The notes: generated by a model not told the origin, from the letters alone. DNA of 64,000 nucleotides from Pseudomonas sp. MM211 (GCF_020386635.1 NZ_CP081942.1:2542001-2606000), one strand, 5' to 3'; counted from the first letter of the stretch, positions 18,059-27,245 are shown. Made by a program: numbers and translations.

Positions 18059-18989
18059 ACTGCTGGTCGGTGAGCGGCGCGTCACCGTCGACCCTGAAAA
18101 CAACCTGCTCGATTCGCTGCTGGGTGCCGGTATTTCCGTGCCCTACAGTTGTCGCGCGGGCAGTTGCCAGGCGTGCCTGGTGCGCTGTTTGGTGGGCGAA
18201 CCGCTGGATGCGAAACCCGAGGCCCTCGATCAGGCGCGTCGGGAGCAGGGGTGGCGCCTTGCGTGTCAGTGCCGGGTGATCGATGATCTGCAGATCCAGG
18301 TATTCGACCCCAGAAGCGATGGCATCCCTGCGCAGATCCAGGCGTGCGATTGGTTGAGCGAGCATGTGTTGCGCTTGCGCCTGCTACCGCAGCAGGCCGT
18401 GCGCTACCGTGCAGGGCAGCATCTGTTGCTGTGGACGGCCGACGGTATCGCCAGGCCGTATTCGCTGGCCAGCCTGCCGCAGGAAGACCGCTTTCTCGAG
18501 TTTCACGTGGATTGCCGCCAGCCTGGTGCGTTCAGCGATGCGGCCCGGCAATTCAGGGTGGGAGAACTGTTGCGCCTGGGCGCCCTGAGTGGCGGTGCGC
18601 TGCACTACGATCCGGACTGGCAGGCTAGGCCGCTCTGGTTGCTGGGTGCCGGCACCGGCCTCGCGCCGCTTTACGCAGTGCTGCGCGAGGCATTGCGCCA
18701 ATCCCATCAGGGGCCGATCCGCGTCATGCATGTGGCGCGCTCGACTCGCGAGCACTATCTGGCCGGCCCGTTGCTCGAACTGGCCGAGCTTCATCCACAC
18801 ATACAGCTCGACCTGATCGAGGCGGCAGCGCTGCCCGCAGCTCTGGCGGCGCTGCGTCCGGGCTCACGGCAGACCATCGCGCTGGCCTGCGGCGGGCCCG
18901 ACACCGTGGAGGCCATCGCCCGACGCCTCTATCTCGTCGGCCTGCCGCGCAGTCAGCTGTTCTCCGACCTGTTTCTGCCACACGCCTGA
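18051..18989 (+). CDS. Iron-sulfur oxidoreductase: N-terminal [2Fe-2S] ferredoxin + FAD/NAD reductase
   Basis: A 312-residue electron-transfer protein. Residues 1-90 are a plant-type [2Fe-2S] ferredoxin with cysteines in SCRAGSCQACLVRC and the fourth cysteine in RLACQC. Residues about 95-190 form the FAD barrel (ARPYSLAS is the RxYS flavin motif). Residues about 195-310 bind the pyridine nucleotide (LLGAGTGLAPLYAVLR, ACGGPDTVEAI). This resembles CDP-glucoseen reductase and oxygenase reductase components. The physiological acceptor is unknown. It overlaps sadC by 8 bp, implying translational coupling, as in P. aeruginosa PA4332-PA4331. Confidence 0.88.
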   Translation: MPELLVGERRVTVDPENNLLDSLLGAGISVPYSCRAGSCQACLVRCLVGEPLDAKPEALDQARREQGWRLACQCRVIDDLQIQVFDPRSDGIPAQIQACDWLSEHVLRLRLLPQQAVRYRAGQHLLLWTADGIARPYSLASLPQEDRFLEFHVDCRQPGAFSDAARQFRVGELLRLGALSGGALHYDPDWQARPLWLLGAGTGLAPLYAVLREALRQSHQGPIRVMHVARSTREHYLAGPLLELAELHPHIQLDLIEAAALPAALAALRPGSRQTIALACGGPDTVEAIARRLYLVGLPRSQLFSDLFLPHA

Positions 18990-19016
18990 GTCGCTTCGCT
19001 GCGTGCGCCAGAAACC

Positions 19017-19045
19017 AAAAGGCCCGCGTTCAACGCGGGCCTTTT
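19017..19045. terminator. Bidirectional intrinsic terminator
   Basis: AAAA, then GGCCCGCGT, a TCA loop, ACGCGGGCC and TTTT form a strong hairpin with A/T tracts on both sides. It lies between the convergent reductase gene (stop 18989) and the pyruvate kinase gene (stop at 19064) and serves both. Confidence 0.9.
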
Positions 19046-19063
19046 GGTGGATGCTGCTGGTGG

Positions 19064-20515
19064 TTAGACCAGAGCGTCACCGACATGCAGGATCTTCATG
19101 CCGTTGGTGCCACCGATGGTGTGGTAGCTGTCGCCCTTGGTCAGGATGACCCAGTCGCCTTGCTGGACGAGGCCGCGCTTGAGCAGCTCATCCACCGCAG
19201 CCTGGCTGACTTCGCCTGGTGGAAGGGCCGCCGGGTCGAAGGGGATGGTGTACACGCCACGGAACATCGCCGAACGCGCCTGAGTGTCGCGGTGCGGGGA
19301 GAACGAGTAGATCGGTACCGAGGAGCGGATACGCGACATGATCAGCGGCGTGTAACCACTTTCGGTCAGGGCGATGATCGCCTTCACGCCCGGGAAGTGG
19401 TTGGCCGTGTACATGGCCGCCAGGGCGATGCTTTCATCGCAACGCTCGAAGGTCTTGCCGATGCGGTGGCTGGAGCTCTTGCCGGTCGGGTGACGCTCAG
19501 CGCCGAGGCAGATGCGCGCCATCGCTTGCACGGCTTCCAGCGGGTAGGAGCCGGCGGCGCTTTCTGCCGAGAGCATGACCGCGTCGGTGTAGTCGAGTAC
19601 GGCGTTGGCTACGTCGGACACTTCGGCACGGGTCGGCATCGGGTTCTGGATCATCGACTCCATCATCTGGGTCGCAACGATCACCGCTTTGTTGTGGCGG
19701 CGTGCGTGCAGGATGATCTTCTTCTGAATACCCACCAGCTCGGCGTCGCCGATTTCCACGCCCAGGTCACCACGGGCAACCATCACCACGTCGCTGGCCT
19801 TGATCAAGCCGTCCAGGGTTTCGTCGTCCGCTACCGCTTCGGCGCGTTCGATCTTGGCGACCAGCCAGGCCTTGCCACCGGACTCGTCACGCAGTTGGCG
19901 GGCATATTCCATGTCCGCCGCATCACGCGGGAAGGAAACGGCCAGGTAATCCAGATCCATTTCGGCCGCGAGCTTGATGTCGGCCTTGTCTTTCTCGGTC
20001 AGGGCTGGCGCGGTCAGGCCACCGCCACGGCGGTTGATGCCTTTGTGATCGGACAGCGGGCCACCGATCAATACGACGCAATTGAGGGTGTCAGCAGTGG
20101 TGGTTTCGACACGCATGACCACACGGCCATCGTCGAGCAGCAACTCGTCACCGACGCCGCAATCCTTGACCAGATCCGGGTAGTCGATACCCACGATTTC
20201 CTGGTTGCCGTCCGTCAGCGGGTGGCTGGTGGAGAAGGTGAAATGATCACCGACCTTCAGCTCGATGCGCTTGTTGGCGAACTTGGCGATGCGGATCTTA
20301 GGCCCTTGCAGGTCACCCAGCAGCGCGACGTGACGACCGTGCTTGGCAGCGATGTCACGTACCAGCTTGGCCCGCGCCTTGTGATCTTCCGGCGAGCCGT
20401 GGGAGAAGTTCAGACGGGCGACATCCAGCCCTGCGAGGATCAGCTGTTCCAGCATTTCCGGTGAATTGCTGGCTGGGCCGAGGGTGGCAACGATTTTGGT
20501 GCGACGAGCGGTCAT
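19064..20515 (-). CDS. pyk: Pyruvate kinase
   Basis: A 483-residue pyruvate kinase making pyruvate and ATP from phosphoenolpyruvate and ADP. Visible features are KIVATLGPASNSPEMLEQLI at the N-terminus, FSHGSPEDHKARA, LGDLQGPKIRIAKF and the potassium/metal region. The catalytic MVARGDLGVEIGDAELVGIQ, AVIVATQMMESM and MPTRAEVSDVANAVLDYTDA follow, then a regulatory C-terminal domain. Length and neighbourhood (next to the SadC/ferredoxin-reductase block and a universal stress protein) match the PykA type of P. aeruginosa (PA4329). The next same-strand gene upstream is the stress protein, 71 bp away. Confidence 0.97.
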   Translation of the reverse strand: MTARRTKIVATLGPASNSPEMLEQLILAGLDVARLNFSHGSPEDHKARAKLVRDIAAKHGRHVALLGDLQGPKIRIAKFANKRIELKVGDHFTFSTSHPLTDGNQEIVGIDYPDLVKDCGVGDELLLDDGRVVMRVETTTADTLNCVVLIGGPLSDHKGINRRGGGLTAPALTEKDKADIKLAAEMDLDYLAVSFPRDAADMEYARQLRDESGGKAWLVAKIERAEAVADDETLDGLIKASDVVMVARGDLGVEIGDAELVGIQKKIILHARRHNKAVIVATQMMESMIQNPMPTRAEVSDVANAVLDYTDAVMLSAESAAGSYPLEAVQAMARICLGAERHPTGKSSSHRIGKTFERCDESIALAAMYTANHFPGVKAIIALTESGYTPLIMSRIRSSVPIYSFSPHRDTQARSAMFRGVYTIPFDPAALPPGEVSQAAVDELLKRGLVQQGDWVILTKGDSYHTIGGTNGMKILHVGDALV

Positions 20516-20586
20516 GCGCGGACTCCTGAATTGAAGCAGACCGCGAGGCTACTACGCCGCAGCGCTGTAGTCATTGTTCCTCTGCA

Positions 20587-21495
20587 CTACTTTTCGGCAG
20601 GCAGCTTGATCACCAGCAGGTCACAGTCCACCGATTCGAGCAGGCGTTCGGCGGTGTGACCAATGAGAATAGTGTCCAGGCGGCCGCGGGCGATGGCACC
20701 CATCACCAGCAGGTCAATTTCGTGCCGGCGCACGAAGTTCGGCAGCATGTTTTCCGGCGCGCCCTCGAGCAGGTGGGCCGCTTCGGCGGCGATGCCGTGC
20801 TGGCGAACCAGCTCATCGAAGGCCTTGTGATGTTGCTCTGCATCGTCGCTGAGGTACTTCTCGTAGGTGGCCAGCAGCTCGGTATTGTTGAGCAGCGTGC
20901 GCGGCAGTGGCGCATGGCAGTGCACGACGTCGGCATGCAGGCCGAGTGCGGAGGAGAGCGCCAGACTGGTATCGATCAGGTGGTGATCGAGTGCCGCTGG
21001 CTTGTCGTCCTTGTGCAGTGGGTCGACGGCGGTGCACAGGTTGCGCCCACGCCAGTCGGCGTGATGAACCAGCCACAGCGGGAACGGGCAGTGCCGCATC
21101 AACTGCCAGCAGCTATCGGTGAGCAGCAGACGGCGCAGCAGATTATTGTGGGCGGCGGACTTGAGTACCAGATCTGGCTGCAGACCATTTGCCACATCAA
21201 GCACCGTTTCGTGCAGGCGCTTGCCCCAGCGTACTTCCTGCTGCAGGGGCAGGCCCGCTTCGCGCAACGGGCTCAGCAGCTCCTCCAGCCATTTGCCACG
21301 CTGTTCGAGCAATGCGTCGCGGGCTCTGGTCTGCAGGCTGTTCTCGAGCAGGCTGCCGTCCAGCGCGGCGCTATACTCCACCAGCAGGATATGCAGCTGG
21401 GCGCCAGTGCCACGTGCCAGCCATGCGGCACGCTCAAGGGCCGGGTGGCTGGGTTGGCTGGCGTCGATCACGACCAGTAGCTTTTCGAGTTTCAT
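20587..21495 (-). CDS. Tandem universal stress protein (UspE-like)
   Basis: A 302-residue protein made of two Usp domains (about 1-145 and 155-300). The first opens MKLEKLLVVIDASQPSHPAL and the second ends IDLLVMGAIARGRLDTILIG with HTAERLLESVDCDLLVIKLP, which holds the G-(2)-G-(9)-G-(S/T)-type nucleotide-binding segment in degenerate form. UspE-type proteins act in anaerobic and stress survival in Pseudomonas and are often controlled by Anr. The start at 21495 begins the Usp fold; longer in-frame starts lack coding sense. It lies upstream of pyk on the same strand. Confidence 0.9.
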   Translation of the reverse strand: MKLEKLLVVIDASQPSHPALERAAWLARGTGAQLHILLVEYSAALDGSLLENSLQTRARDALLEQRGKWLEELLSPLREAGLPLQQEVRWGKRLHETVLDVANGLQPDLVLKSAAHNNLLRRLLLTDSCWQLMRHCPFPLWLVHHADWRGRNLCTAVDPLHKDDKPAALDHHLIDTSLALSSALGLHADVVHCHAPLPRTLLNNTELLATYEKYLSDDAEQHHKAFDELVRQHGIAAEAAHLLEGAPENMLPNFVRRHEIDLLVMGAIARGRLDTILIGHTAERLLESVDCDLLVIKLPAEK

Positions 21496-21684
21496 GGGGT
21501 CGACCTCGCAGGGTAATTGGGCAGCATTGCACCCCATTGTCTGGTGAGGTGCCTTGACCTGAATCAGCTTAGAAGATCGAGCTCGCTTGTCCGAGGCATG
21601 CAGCGCTATAACGCAATGCAGCATGTTGCAGCTGTTCAGTTTTTTCCGGCCTCGCCGATACGCTGCTCATTGGAGGAGAAACCC

Positions 21685-22062
21685 ATGCGTATTCTGTTGC
21701 TGTTGTGCTGTGTTCTGGTCGTTGGCGGATGCTCCCGCATGTCGCTCGATCATCATCTGAACAAGGCCTATCAGGCCTACGACTTGGGCGAGTGTGAGGA
21801 TGCGCTGCTCTATCTGTCGCAAGCCGAGCGTGTGAGCCGCTCGCGCAGCTACATTCAGCCGGAAATCTCGCTGCTGCGTGGCCAGTGCCTGGAACGGCAG
21901 AATCTGTACATCGATGCCGCGCAGACCTATCAGTTCATCATTGGCCGCTATCCCACCAGCGAATATGCGTTCCGTGCCCGGGCGCGGCTGGAAACCCTGC
22001 GCCAGCTCGGTCATCATGGTTTGCCGGAGCCTGCCAAGGTGTCGCCTGCCAGGGCGCTTTGA
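21685..22062 (+). CDS. Outer-membrane-type lipoprotein with TPR-like repeats
   Basis: A 125-residue lipoprotein. MRILLLLCCVLVVGGCS gives a signal peptide with lipobox VGGC, the +1 cysteine being about residue 16. The mature part has TPR-like helical pairs (LNKAYQAYDLGECEDALLYL, CLERQNLYIDAAQTYQFIIG, YPTSEYAFRARARLETL) like tol-pal or YfiO-type assembly factors, but too short to be one of them. GGAGGAG precedes the ATG. It is divergent from the stress protein gene and 27 bp upstream of a DUF4124 gene, with which it is likely co-transcribed. Confidence 0.82.
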   Translation: MRILLLLCCVLVVGGCSRMSLDHHLNKAYQAYDLGECEDALLYLSQAERVSRSRSYIQPEISLLRGQCLERQNLYIDAAQTYQFIIGRYPTSEYAFRARARLETLRQLGHHGLPEPAKVSPARAL

Positions 22063-22089
22063 CGGCCCGGATATCGACGGGGGATTGTC

Positions 22090-22515
22090 GTGACGCGCAT
22101 ATGGATTTGCCTGCTTCTACTGCCCACACTGGCCTTCGGGCAGGTTTATCGCTGGGTGGATGAGCGCGGGCAGGTGCATTACGGCCAGCAGCCCCAGGCG
22201 ACGGATGCCAAGGCGGTGGACGTCCGCCCGCAGGTGGTGGAGCGCGATGCTGCTACCCTGGAGCGCGAGCAGCGCAGTGAACGTTACTTTCAGGCCCGTC
22301 GTGAAGAGCAGGCCCAAGCTGCTCAGGCCCGGAAACAGCAGCAAGCCGAGAGAGCGAAGGAGTGCACGACGTTGCGTAATCGTCTGGCCTCCATGCCTGA
22401 GGGGCGCCGCTACTATCAACCTGGCGACAATGGCGAGCGCCGCTATTACAGTGATCAGGAGCTGGATGCAGGGCGTGATTACCTGCGCAGCCAGTTATCC
22501 GAACGGTGTAATTGA
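22090..22515 (+). CDS. DUF4124 domain periplasmic protein
   Basis: A 141-residue protein with a short signal peptide (IWICLLLLPTLAFG) followed at once by the DUF4124 signature QVYRWVDERGQVHYGQQP. A charged, glutamine- and alanine-rich helix (residues about 60-100, probable coiled coil) and a C-terminal CTTLRNRLASMPEGRRYY to ERCN segment with two cysteines follow. The start is a GTG at 22090 with a GGGGG stretch upstream. It shares its layout with the gene at 11839 but not its C-terminal part. The role is unknown; it probably forms an operon with the lipoprotein gene before it. Confidence 0.8.
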   Translation: MTRIWICLLLLPTLAFGQVYRWVDERGQVHYGQQPQATDAKAVDVRPQVVERDAATLEREQRSERYFQARREEQAQAAQARKQQQAERAKECTTLRNRLASMPEGRRYYQPGDNGERRYYSDQELDAGRDYLRSQLSERCN

Positions 22516-22576
22516 AGGCTGGTCAGCTCGCTGGACTGCCGCCATACTCATCGGACACTCATAGCGCTTCGCCATT

Positions 22577-22933
22577 ATGAATGCCAATCGCCATATAGAA
22601 CGGCACCAGTTGCCGTACTACCTCAACGTCTTCAATGCCTTTACCGATAAGCCAATCGGCCACTTGGGCAATGTCTCGTTGGATGGGTTGATGCTGATCA
22701 GCCAGTTACCGGTGTTGGTAGGCGGCTGTTTCGACATGCGCCTGAAGATTCCAGGGCCGGATGGATTGCGGCACATCGACTTCAGCGCGACCTGCCTGTG
22801 GTGTCGCGAAGATGTCACGCCTGGTAGCTTCGATTCAGGCTTCGCCCTCAGCAACCCCCCAGCGGATTATGTCGAGATGGTAGAAGCCCTGCGTTACTAC
22901 TTCAGCTTCCACCCGCTCGCTGCGTCGGTCTGA
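22577..22933 (+). CDS. Single-domain PilZ cyclic di-GMP receptor
   Basis: A 118-residue PilZ protein with both ligand motifs: RHIER at residues 5-9 (RxxxR) and NVSLDG near residue 32 ((D/N)xSxxG). The beta-barrel path runs through LLISQLPVLVGG-type strands to the DSGFAL segment. It should bind cyclic di-GMP and report its level to a partner, which is not visible here. It is in the same neighbourhood as a SadC-like cyclase and just upstream of the rsmZ control region. Confidence 0.88.
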   Translation: MNANRHIERHQLPYYLNVFNAFTDKPIGHLGNVSLDGLMLISQLPVLVGGCFDMRLKIPGPDGLRHIDFSATCLWCREDVTPGSFDSGFALSNPPADYVEMVEALRYYFSFHPLAASV

Positions 22934-23032
22934 TTATCTGCGAACGCTCGCTGTCATTATCAGTCTTCTAAATGTGGCCTTCTGCAGTCTGCGTCGGCCA
23001 GCATTCCTACCGATCACGGTTTTTCTCCGCAA

Positions 23033-23056
23033 GCGTGTAAGTCATTGCTTACACGC
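23033..23056 (+). promoter_or_regulatory. GacA upstream activating sequence of rsmZ
   Basis: A 24-bp palindrome: TGTAAG, six bases, CTTACA, extended by GCG/CGC on both sides. TGTAAG-N6-CTTACA is the known GacA-binding core found about 180 bp ahead of rsmY/rsmZ-type RNAs. It lies about 170-190 bp ahead of the predicted RsmZ start, separated by an AT-rich stretch. A further TGTAAGC half site follows at about 23059. Confidence 0.88.
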
Positions 23057-23190
23057 GCTGTAAGCATTAATGGCAATTTGCCGCTTTAAATTTGACTTTT
23101 CGATATTTAAAATACTTAAGTTACTGGTTTTTAAGTATTTATTTATTTATGAGGACTTCTGTTCCTGGGGCCAATTGGATGGACGATCCA

Positions 23191-23218
23191 TTGTGATTAA
23201 TACCGGGATCGTTAATAT
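23191..23218 (+). promoter_or_regulatory. Predicted rsmZ promoter
   Basis: TTGTGA (23191-23196) and TAATAT (23213-23218), 16 bp apart, match a sigma-70 type -35/-10 pair and put the RNA start near 23225. The preceding 23080-23150 is very AT-rich, as seen in the spacer between GacA site and promoter in other pseudomonads. Confidence 0.6.
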
Positions 23219-23224
23219 CTGAAC

Positions 23225-23358
23225 CGTGCTTAGGGAAAAGCGCAGGTCGTTAAGGAAAATGATCAGGACATCGCGGGACGCGATTCATCAGGATGATGAG
23301 TTGGGAGTTTAAGGGAGTAGGGACAAAAGAGTGGGCGGGTAAAACCGCCCCTTTTTTT
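23225..23358 (+). ncRNA. rsmZ: RsmZ regulatory RNA
   Basis: An RNA of about 134 nt inferred from promoter, motifs and terminator. Eight GGA motifs are spread along it, several in hairpin loops such as TCATC-AGGAT-GATGA and TCGC-GGGAC-GCGA, the arrangement that sequesters the translational repressors RsmA/RsmE. It ends in a hairpin GGGCGG/CCGCCC followed by seven T (23333-23358). It is convergent with fdxA, a neighbour of rsmZ in other Pseudomonas. The GacA palindrome upstream implies control by the GacS/GacA system. The exact 5' end is an estimate. Confidence 0.88.
23333..23358 (+). terminator. rsmZ intrinsic terminator
   Basis: A stem GGGCGG/CCGCCC with a GTAAAA loop is followed by C and seven T residues. 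Confidence 0.9.
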
Positions 23359-23462
23359 CGCCTGCAGAAAAGTGCCTGCTCGCTGACACCGCCCTGCTGA
23401 TAGCGACGTTCTCCAAACTCAGCGGCATTATCGCGATGGCTGTCGCCGCAATGGTGAGCCAT

Positions 23463-23495
23463 AAAAAATGCCGCGACCTTTTCAGGTAGCGGCAT
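23463..23495 (-). terminator. fdxA terminator
   Basis: Read on the minus strand, ATGCCGC...GCGGCAT forms a hairpin with an internal ACCT/AGGT stem and ends in a run of T (the A run at 23463-23468). It lies about 35 bp beyond the fdxA stop. Confidence 0.8.
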
Positions 23496-23530
23496 CTCTA
23501 GCGGCGGTCTGCACTGCCGAACCCCGAAGC

Positions 23531-23854
23531 TTAGCGCTCCAGGTGCTGCAGCTTGTCTTTCACGCCATCCCACTCTTCGGCATCGGCCATTGCGTCTTTG
23601 CGCTCGGTGATGTTCGGCCAGACTTCCGCCAGTTCGGCGTTCAGCTCGATATATTCCTGCATGCCATCCGGTATCTCGTCTTCGGAGAAGATGGCCTGCG
23701 CCGGGCACTCAGGCTCGCAAAGCGCGCAGTCGATGCATTCATCCGGGTGGATCACCAGGAAGTTCGGGCCTTCGTAGAAGCAGTCCACCGGACAGACTTC
23801 CACGCAGTCGGTGTACTTGCACTTGATGCAGTTGTCGGTGACGACGAAGGTCAT
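23531..23854 (-). CDS. fdxA: Seven-iron ferredoxin FdxA
   Basis: A 107-residue soluble ferredoxin with a [3Fe-4S] and a [4Fe-4S] cluster. Ligands are visible in [18 protein letters not shown] at residues 9-26 and [12 protein letters not shown] at about 40-51. The acidic C-terminal extension ([20 protein letters not shown]) is typical of the Azotobacter FdI/FdxA type. The start at 23854 is chosen because the conserved [11 protein letters not shown] begins there. It lies downstream of mutS on the same strand and faces rsmZ. Confidence 0.96.
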   Translation of the reverse strand: MTFVVTDNCIKCKYTDCVEVCPVDCFYEGPNFLVIHPDECIDCALCEPECPAQAIFSEDEIPDGMQEYIELNAELAEVWPNITERKDAMADAEEWDGVKDKLQHLER

Positions 23855-23997
23855 TTCTAGTTCTCTCCTCGGGCTACGGCAGCGAGCCACTCCTTGATTC
23901 AGCAGCTCTCAGGCTCGGGATTGGGGCTGTCAGACCAGGCTAAAGGCTGCAGCGCTTCCGGAGCGCGCGGGATTCTAACAGCTTGTTGGCTCCGGCG

Positions 23998-26571
23998 TTA
24001 GACTCGCGCTTTCCATGCATATAACAGTTCGAGCGCCTTGCGTGGGCTGAGCTCGTCGGGATTGACCTTCTGCAGCTCTTCCAGCACGGGATGCGGCAGG
24101 CTGGAGAACAGATCGCTCTGCATCGGCGCAGCGCTTTGTCCCATGCCTTTGGTCGGCAGATCGTGGGGCAGGCTGGTGGTTTCAAGGCGCGCCAGATGCT
24201 CGCGGGCACGCAGGATCACGGTGTCCGGTACCCCTGCCAGTTGCGCGACCGCCAGCCCGTAACTCTGGCTGGCCGGGCCAGGCAGTACGTGGTGCAGGAA
24301 GACGATGCGTTCGTTGTGCTCGGTGGCATTGAGGTGCACGTTGGCGACCACCGGCTGGCTTTCCGGCAAGACGGTCAGCTCGAAATAGTGGGTGGCGAAC
24401 AACGTGTAGGCCCGCAGGTTGGCCAACTGCTCGGCAGCTGCCCAGGCCAGCGACAGGCCATCGAAGGTGCTGGTACCGCGCCCCACCTCGTCCATCAGCA
24501 CCAGGCTGCGTTCACTGGCGTTGTGCAGGATGTTGGCGGTCTCGCTCATCTCCACCATAAAGGTCGAGCGCCCGCCGGCCAGGTCATCGCTGGAGCCGAT
24601 TCGGGTGAAGATGCGATCGACCATCGACAGTTCGCAACGCGCGGCTGGTACGAAGCTGCCTATATGGGCGAGCAGCACGATCAGCGCGGTCTGGCGCATG
24701 TAGGTGGACTTACCGCCCATGTTCGGGCCGGTGATGACCAGCATCCGAGTGGCATCATCGAGTTTCAAGTCGTTGGCCACGAACGGCGTGGTCAGAACCT
24801 GCTCCACCACCGGGTGGCGGCCTTGCTCGATCAACATGCACGGCTCTTCGACGAAGCGCGGGCGGTTGAGATCCAGATTCAGTGCGCGTTCGGCCAGGTT
24901 GCTCAGCACGTCCAGCTCTGCCAGCGCCGCAGCGCTATCCTGCAGCGGGCCCAGGTGGCCGATCAGGCGCTCCAGGAGTTCCTCGTAGAGTTGCTTCTCG
25001 CGAGCCAGGGCGCGGCTCTTGGCGGACAGCGCCTTGTCCTCGAACTCCTTGAGCTCCGGGGTGATGAAGCGCTCGGCGCCCTTGAGGGTCTGGCGGCGGA
25101 TGTAGTCGGCCGGTGCCGATTCTGCCTGTCTGCTCGGCAGCTCGATGAAGTAGCCGTGCACGCGGTTGTAGCCGACCTTGAGGTTGGCCAGGCCGGTACG
25201 GGCTTTCTCCCGGGCCTCCAGATCCATCAGGTACTGGCCGGCGTTCTCGCTCAGCGACTGCAGGTCATCCAGCTCGGCGTCGTAGCCGGTTTTCAACACG
25301 CCGCCATCACGGATCACCGCCGGCGGATTGTCGATGATCGCCCGCGACAGCAGCTCGGCCAGCTCCGGGTAGGTGCTGATGGTGGTTGCCAGGGTCGCCA
25401 GGTGCGCACAGTCCAGTTGAGTCATTGCCTCCTGCAACTGCGGTAATGCACCCAGGGCGTCGCGCAAGCGCGCCAGGTCACGGGGGCGGGCGTTGCGCAG
25501 GCCGATACGGGCCAGAATGCGCTCCAGATCACCGATTTCCTTGAGCTGTGGCTGCAAGGCTTCGAAGCGGTAGCGATCCAGCAGGCAGGCGATCGACTCC
25601 TGGCGCGCCTCGAGCACGGCGCGGTCGCGCAGCGGGCGGTTCAGCCAGCGGCCGAGCAGGCGGCTGCCCATGGCGGTCTGGCTGCGGTCGACGACCGATT
25701 GCAGGGTGTTTTCGCGGCCACCGGCCAGGTTGATGTCCAGTTCCAGGTTACGGCGGCTGGCGCCGTCGAGAATCACCGTATCGTCGATGCGCTCGTGGCG
25801 CAGGCTGCGCAGGTGCGGCAGGGCGGTACGTTGCGTCTCTTTGGCATAAGCCAGCAGACAGCCGGCGGCACCGATGGCCAGGGTCAGCGTCTCGCAGCCG
25901 AAGCCCTTGAGGTCTTGGGTGCCGAACTGTTGGCACAGGCTCTTCTGAGCGGTATCACGCTCGAAATCCCAGGGTGCACGGCGACGCGAGCCACGGCGTT
26001 TCTCCGCCGGCAAGCCTTGGGGCCAATCATCGGGGATCAGCAGCTCGGCAGGGTTGAGCCGCTCGAGTTCGGCCAGCAGGTTTTCCCAGCCGCGGATTTC
26101 CATCACGCTGAAGCGCCCGCTGGTGATGTCCAGCACCGCCAGGCCGAACAAGCGCTCGTCACCGAGTACGGCGGCCAGCAGGTTGTCGCGGTGCTCGTCG
26201 AGCAATGCCTCGTCGCTGACGGTGCCTGGTGTGATTATGCGCACCACCTGGCGTTCCACCGGCCCCTTGCTGGTGGCCGGATCGCCGATCTGCTCGCAGA
26301 TGACCACCGACTCACCCAGCTTGACCAGTTTGGCCAGGTAGCCCTCGGCGGCGTGGTAGGGAATGCCGCACATCGGAATCGCCTGGCCGGCGGACTGGCC
26401 GCGGGCGGTCAGGGTGATGTCCAGAAGCTTGGCGGCTTTCTTCGCGTCCTCGTAGAAGATTTCGTAGAAATCGCCCATCCGATAGAACATCAGCTGATCG
26501 GGGTGCTGATTCTTCAGCCTCCAATATTGCTGCATCATCGGCGTGTGGGAACTGAGGTCGCTTTGGCTCAT
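23998..26571 (-). CDS. mutS: DNA mismatch repair protein MutS
   Basis: An 857-residue MutS that recognises base mismatches and recruits MutL. The mismatch-contacting Phe-x-Glu is present (GDFYE, residues 33-37). Domains follow in order: mismatch binding, connector, lever/clamp, and the C-terminal ATPase with Walker [10 protein letters not shown] and the [19 protein letters not shown] and ATHYFELT segments. A C-terminal helix for tetramerisation ends with ELLYAWKA. It is divergent from pncC with 78 bp between starts. The start at 26571 (MSQSDLSS) is favoured over a longer in-frame option at 26598. Confidence 0.98.
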   Translation of the reverse strand: MSQSDLSSHTPMMQQYWRLKNQHPDQLMFYRMGDFYEIFYEDAKKAAKLLDITLTARGQSAGQAIPMCGIPYHAAEGYLAKLVKLGESVVICEQIGDPATSKGPVERQVVRIITPGTVSDEALLDEHRDNLLAAVLGDERLFGLAVLDITSGRFSVMEIRGWENLLAELERLNPAELLIPDDWPQGLPAEKRRGSRRRAPWDFERDTAQKSLCQQFGTQDLKGFGCETLTLAIGAAGCLLAYAKETQRTALPHLRSLRHERIDDTVILDGASRRNLELDINLAGGRENTLQSVVDRSQTAMGSRLLGRWLNRPLRDRAVLEARQESIACLLDRYRFEALQPQLKEIGDLERILARIGLRNARPRDLARLRDALGALPQLQEAMTQLDCAHLATLATTISTYPELAELLSRAIIDNPPAVIRDGGVLKTGYDAELDDLQSLSENAGQYLMDLEAREKARTGLANLKVGYNRVHGYFIELPSRQAESAPADYIRRQTLKGAERFITPELKEFEDKALSAKSRALAREKQLYEELLERLIGHLGPLQDSAAALAELDVLSNLAERALNLDLNRPRFVEEPCMLIEQGRHPVVEQVLTTPFVANDLKLDDATRMLVITGPNMGGKSTYMRQTALIVLLAHIGSFVPAARCELSMVDRIFTRIGSSDDLAGGRSTFMVEMSETANILHNASERSLVLMDEVGRGTSTFDGLSLAWAAAEQLANLRAYTLFATHYFELTVLPESQPVVANVHLNATEHNERIVFLHHVLPGPASQSYGLAVAQLAGVPDTVILRAREHLARLETTSLPHDLPTKGMGQSAAPMQSDLFSSLPHPVLEELQKVNPDELSPRKALELLYAWKARV

Positions 26572-26649
26572 CGTGTCGAGTGTCCGGCTGAATAGCAAAA
26601 GCGCCTAGTGTACGGTATCGACCCCACCGCCTTTAACCCCGGAGCGCAG

Positions 26650-27162
26650 ATGAATTTCGATGATCAGCCCGTGACCGTACTTGCCGCTCGGCTTGGCGAA
26701 GCGCTGCTGGAGTGTGGTGCTCAGGTCACCACTGCCGAGTCCTGTACGGGCGGCGGTATTGCCGAGGCCATCACCCGTATCGCAGGCAGCTCGGCCTGGT
26801 TCGAAGCCGGCTTCGTCACTTACTCCAACACCCAGAAGACCCGCCAGCTGGGCGTGCCCGAAGCGCTTTTCAACAGCGTGGGCGCGGTCAGCCGTGAAGT
26901 GGTCGAGGCCATGGTGCGTGGCGCTCAGGCACATAGCGGTGCGCGTTATGCCACGGCTGTCAGCGGTGTGGCGGGGCCCGGTGGTGGCAGTGCGGAGAAA
27001 CCGGTCGGCACGGTGTGGGTTGCCTGGGCCGATGGTGAGCAGGTGTTCGCCAGGCGTTTCCAGTTCCCCGGCCCCCGTGACGCCGTGCGCGCACAGACCG
27101 TGGAAGCGGCCCTGCTCGGGCTAATACGACTACTGGTACAAGAAAATCCATCAGCGGGGTAG
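26650..27162 (+). CDS. pncC: Nicotinamide-nucleotide amidohydrolase PncC (CinA C-terminal type)
   Basis: A 170-residue stand-alone CinA C-domain, which deamidates nicotinamide mononucleotide to nicotinic acid mononucleotide in NAD recycling. Motifs are AESCTGGGIAEAIT with the active serine, AGSSAWFEAGFVTYSNTQK, AVSGVAGPGGGSAEKPVGTVW and FPGPRDAVR. GGAG precedes the ATG at 26650. It sits directly upstream of the recA SOS promoter, an association also found in other bacteria, where cinA and recA can be co-transcribed. Confidence 0.94.
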   Translation: MNFDDQPVTVLAARLGEALLECGAQVTTAESCTGGGIAEAITRIAGSSAWFEAGFVTYSNTQKTRQLGVPEALFNSVGAVSREVVEAMVRGAQAHSGARYATAVSGVAGPGGGSAEKPVGTVWVAWADGEQVFARRFQFPGPRDAVRAQTVEAALLGLIRLLVQENPSAG

Positions 27163-27189
27163 GCGAGTGACGAACCCTGTGGAATAATA

Positions 27190-27205
27190 CTGTCTACTTA
27201 TACAG
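27190..27205 (+). promoter_or_regulatory. LexA (SOS) box of recA
   Basis: CTGTCTACTTATACAG fits the CTG-N10-CAG LexA operator, with CTGT/ACAG arms. It lies 40 bp ahead of the recA start codon, so recA (and recX) should be induced by DNA damage. Confidence 0.92.
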
Positions 27206-27245
27206 TTATTGGCCGTCAGGCCCTTCTGATCACGTGAGGAATGTA

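Noticed and set aside
19085..20464. A 459-codon plus-strand frame
   Set aside because: It is antisense to pyruvate kinase; the true frame shows all catalytic motifs.
23250..23708. A 152-codon minus-strand frame crossing rsmZ and fdxA
   Set aside because: It runs out of frame through fdxA and antisense through the RNA gene; no ribosome-binding site or protein character.
24091..25446. A 451-codon plus-strand frame
   Set aside because: It is antisense to mutS, and its translation has no recognisable motif.
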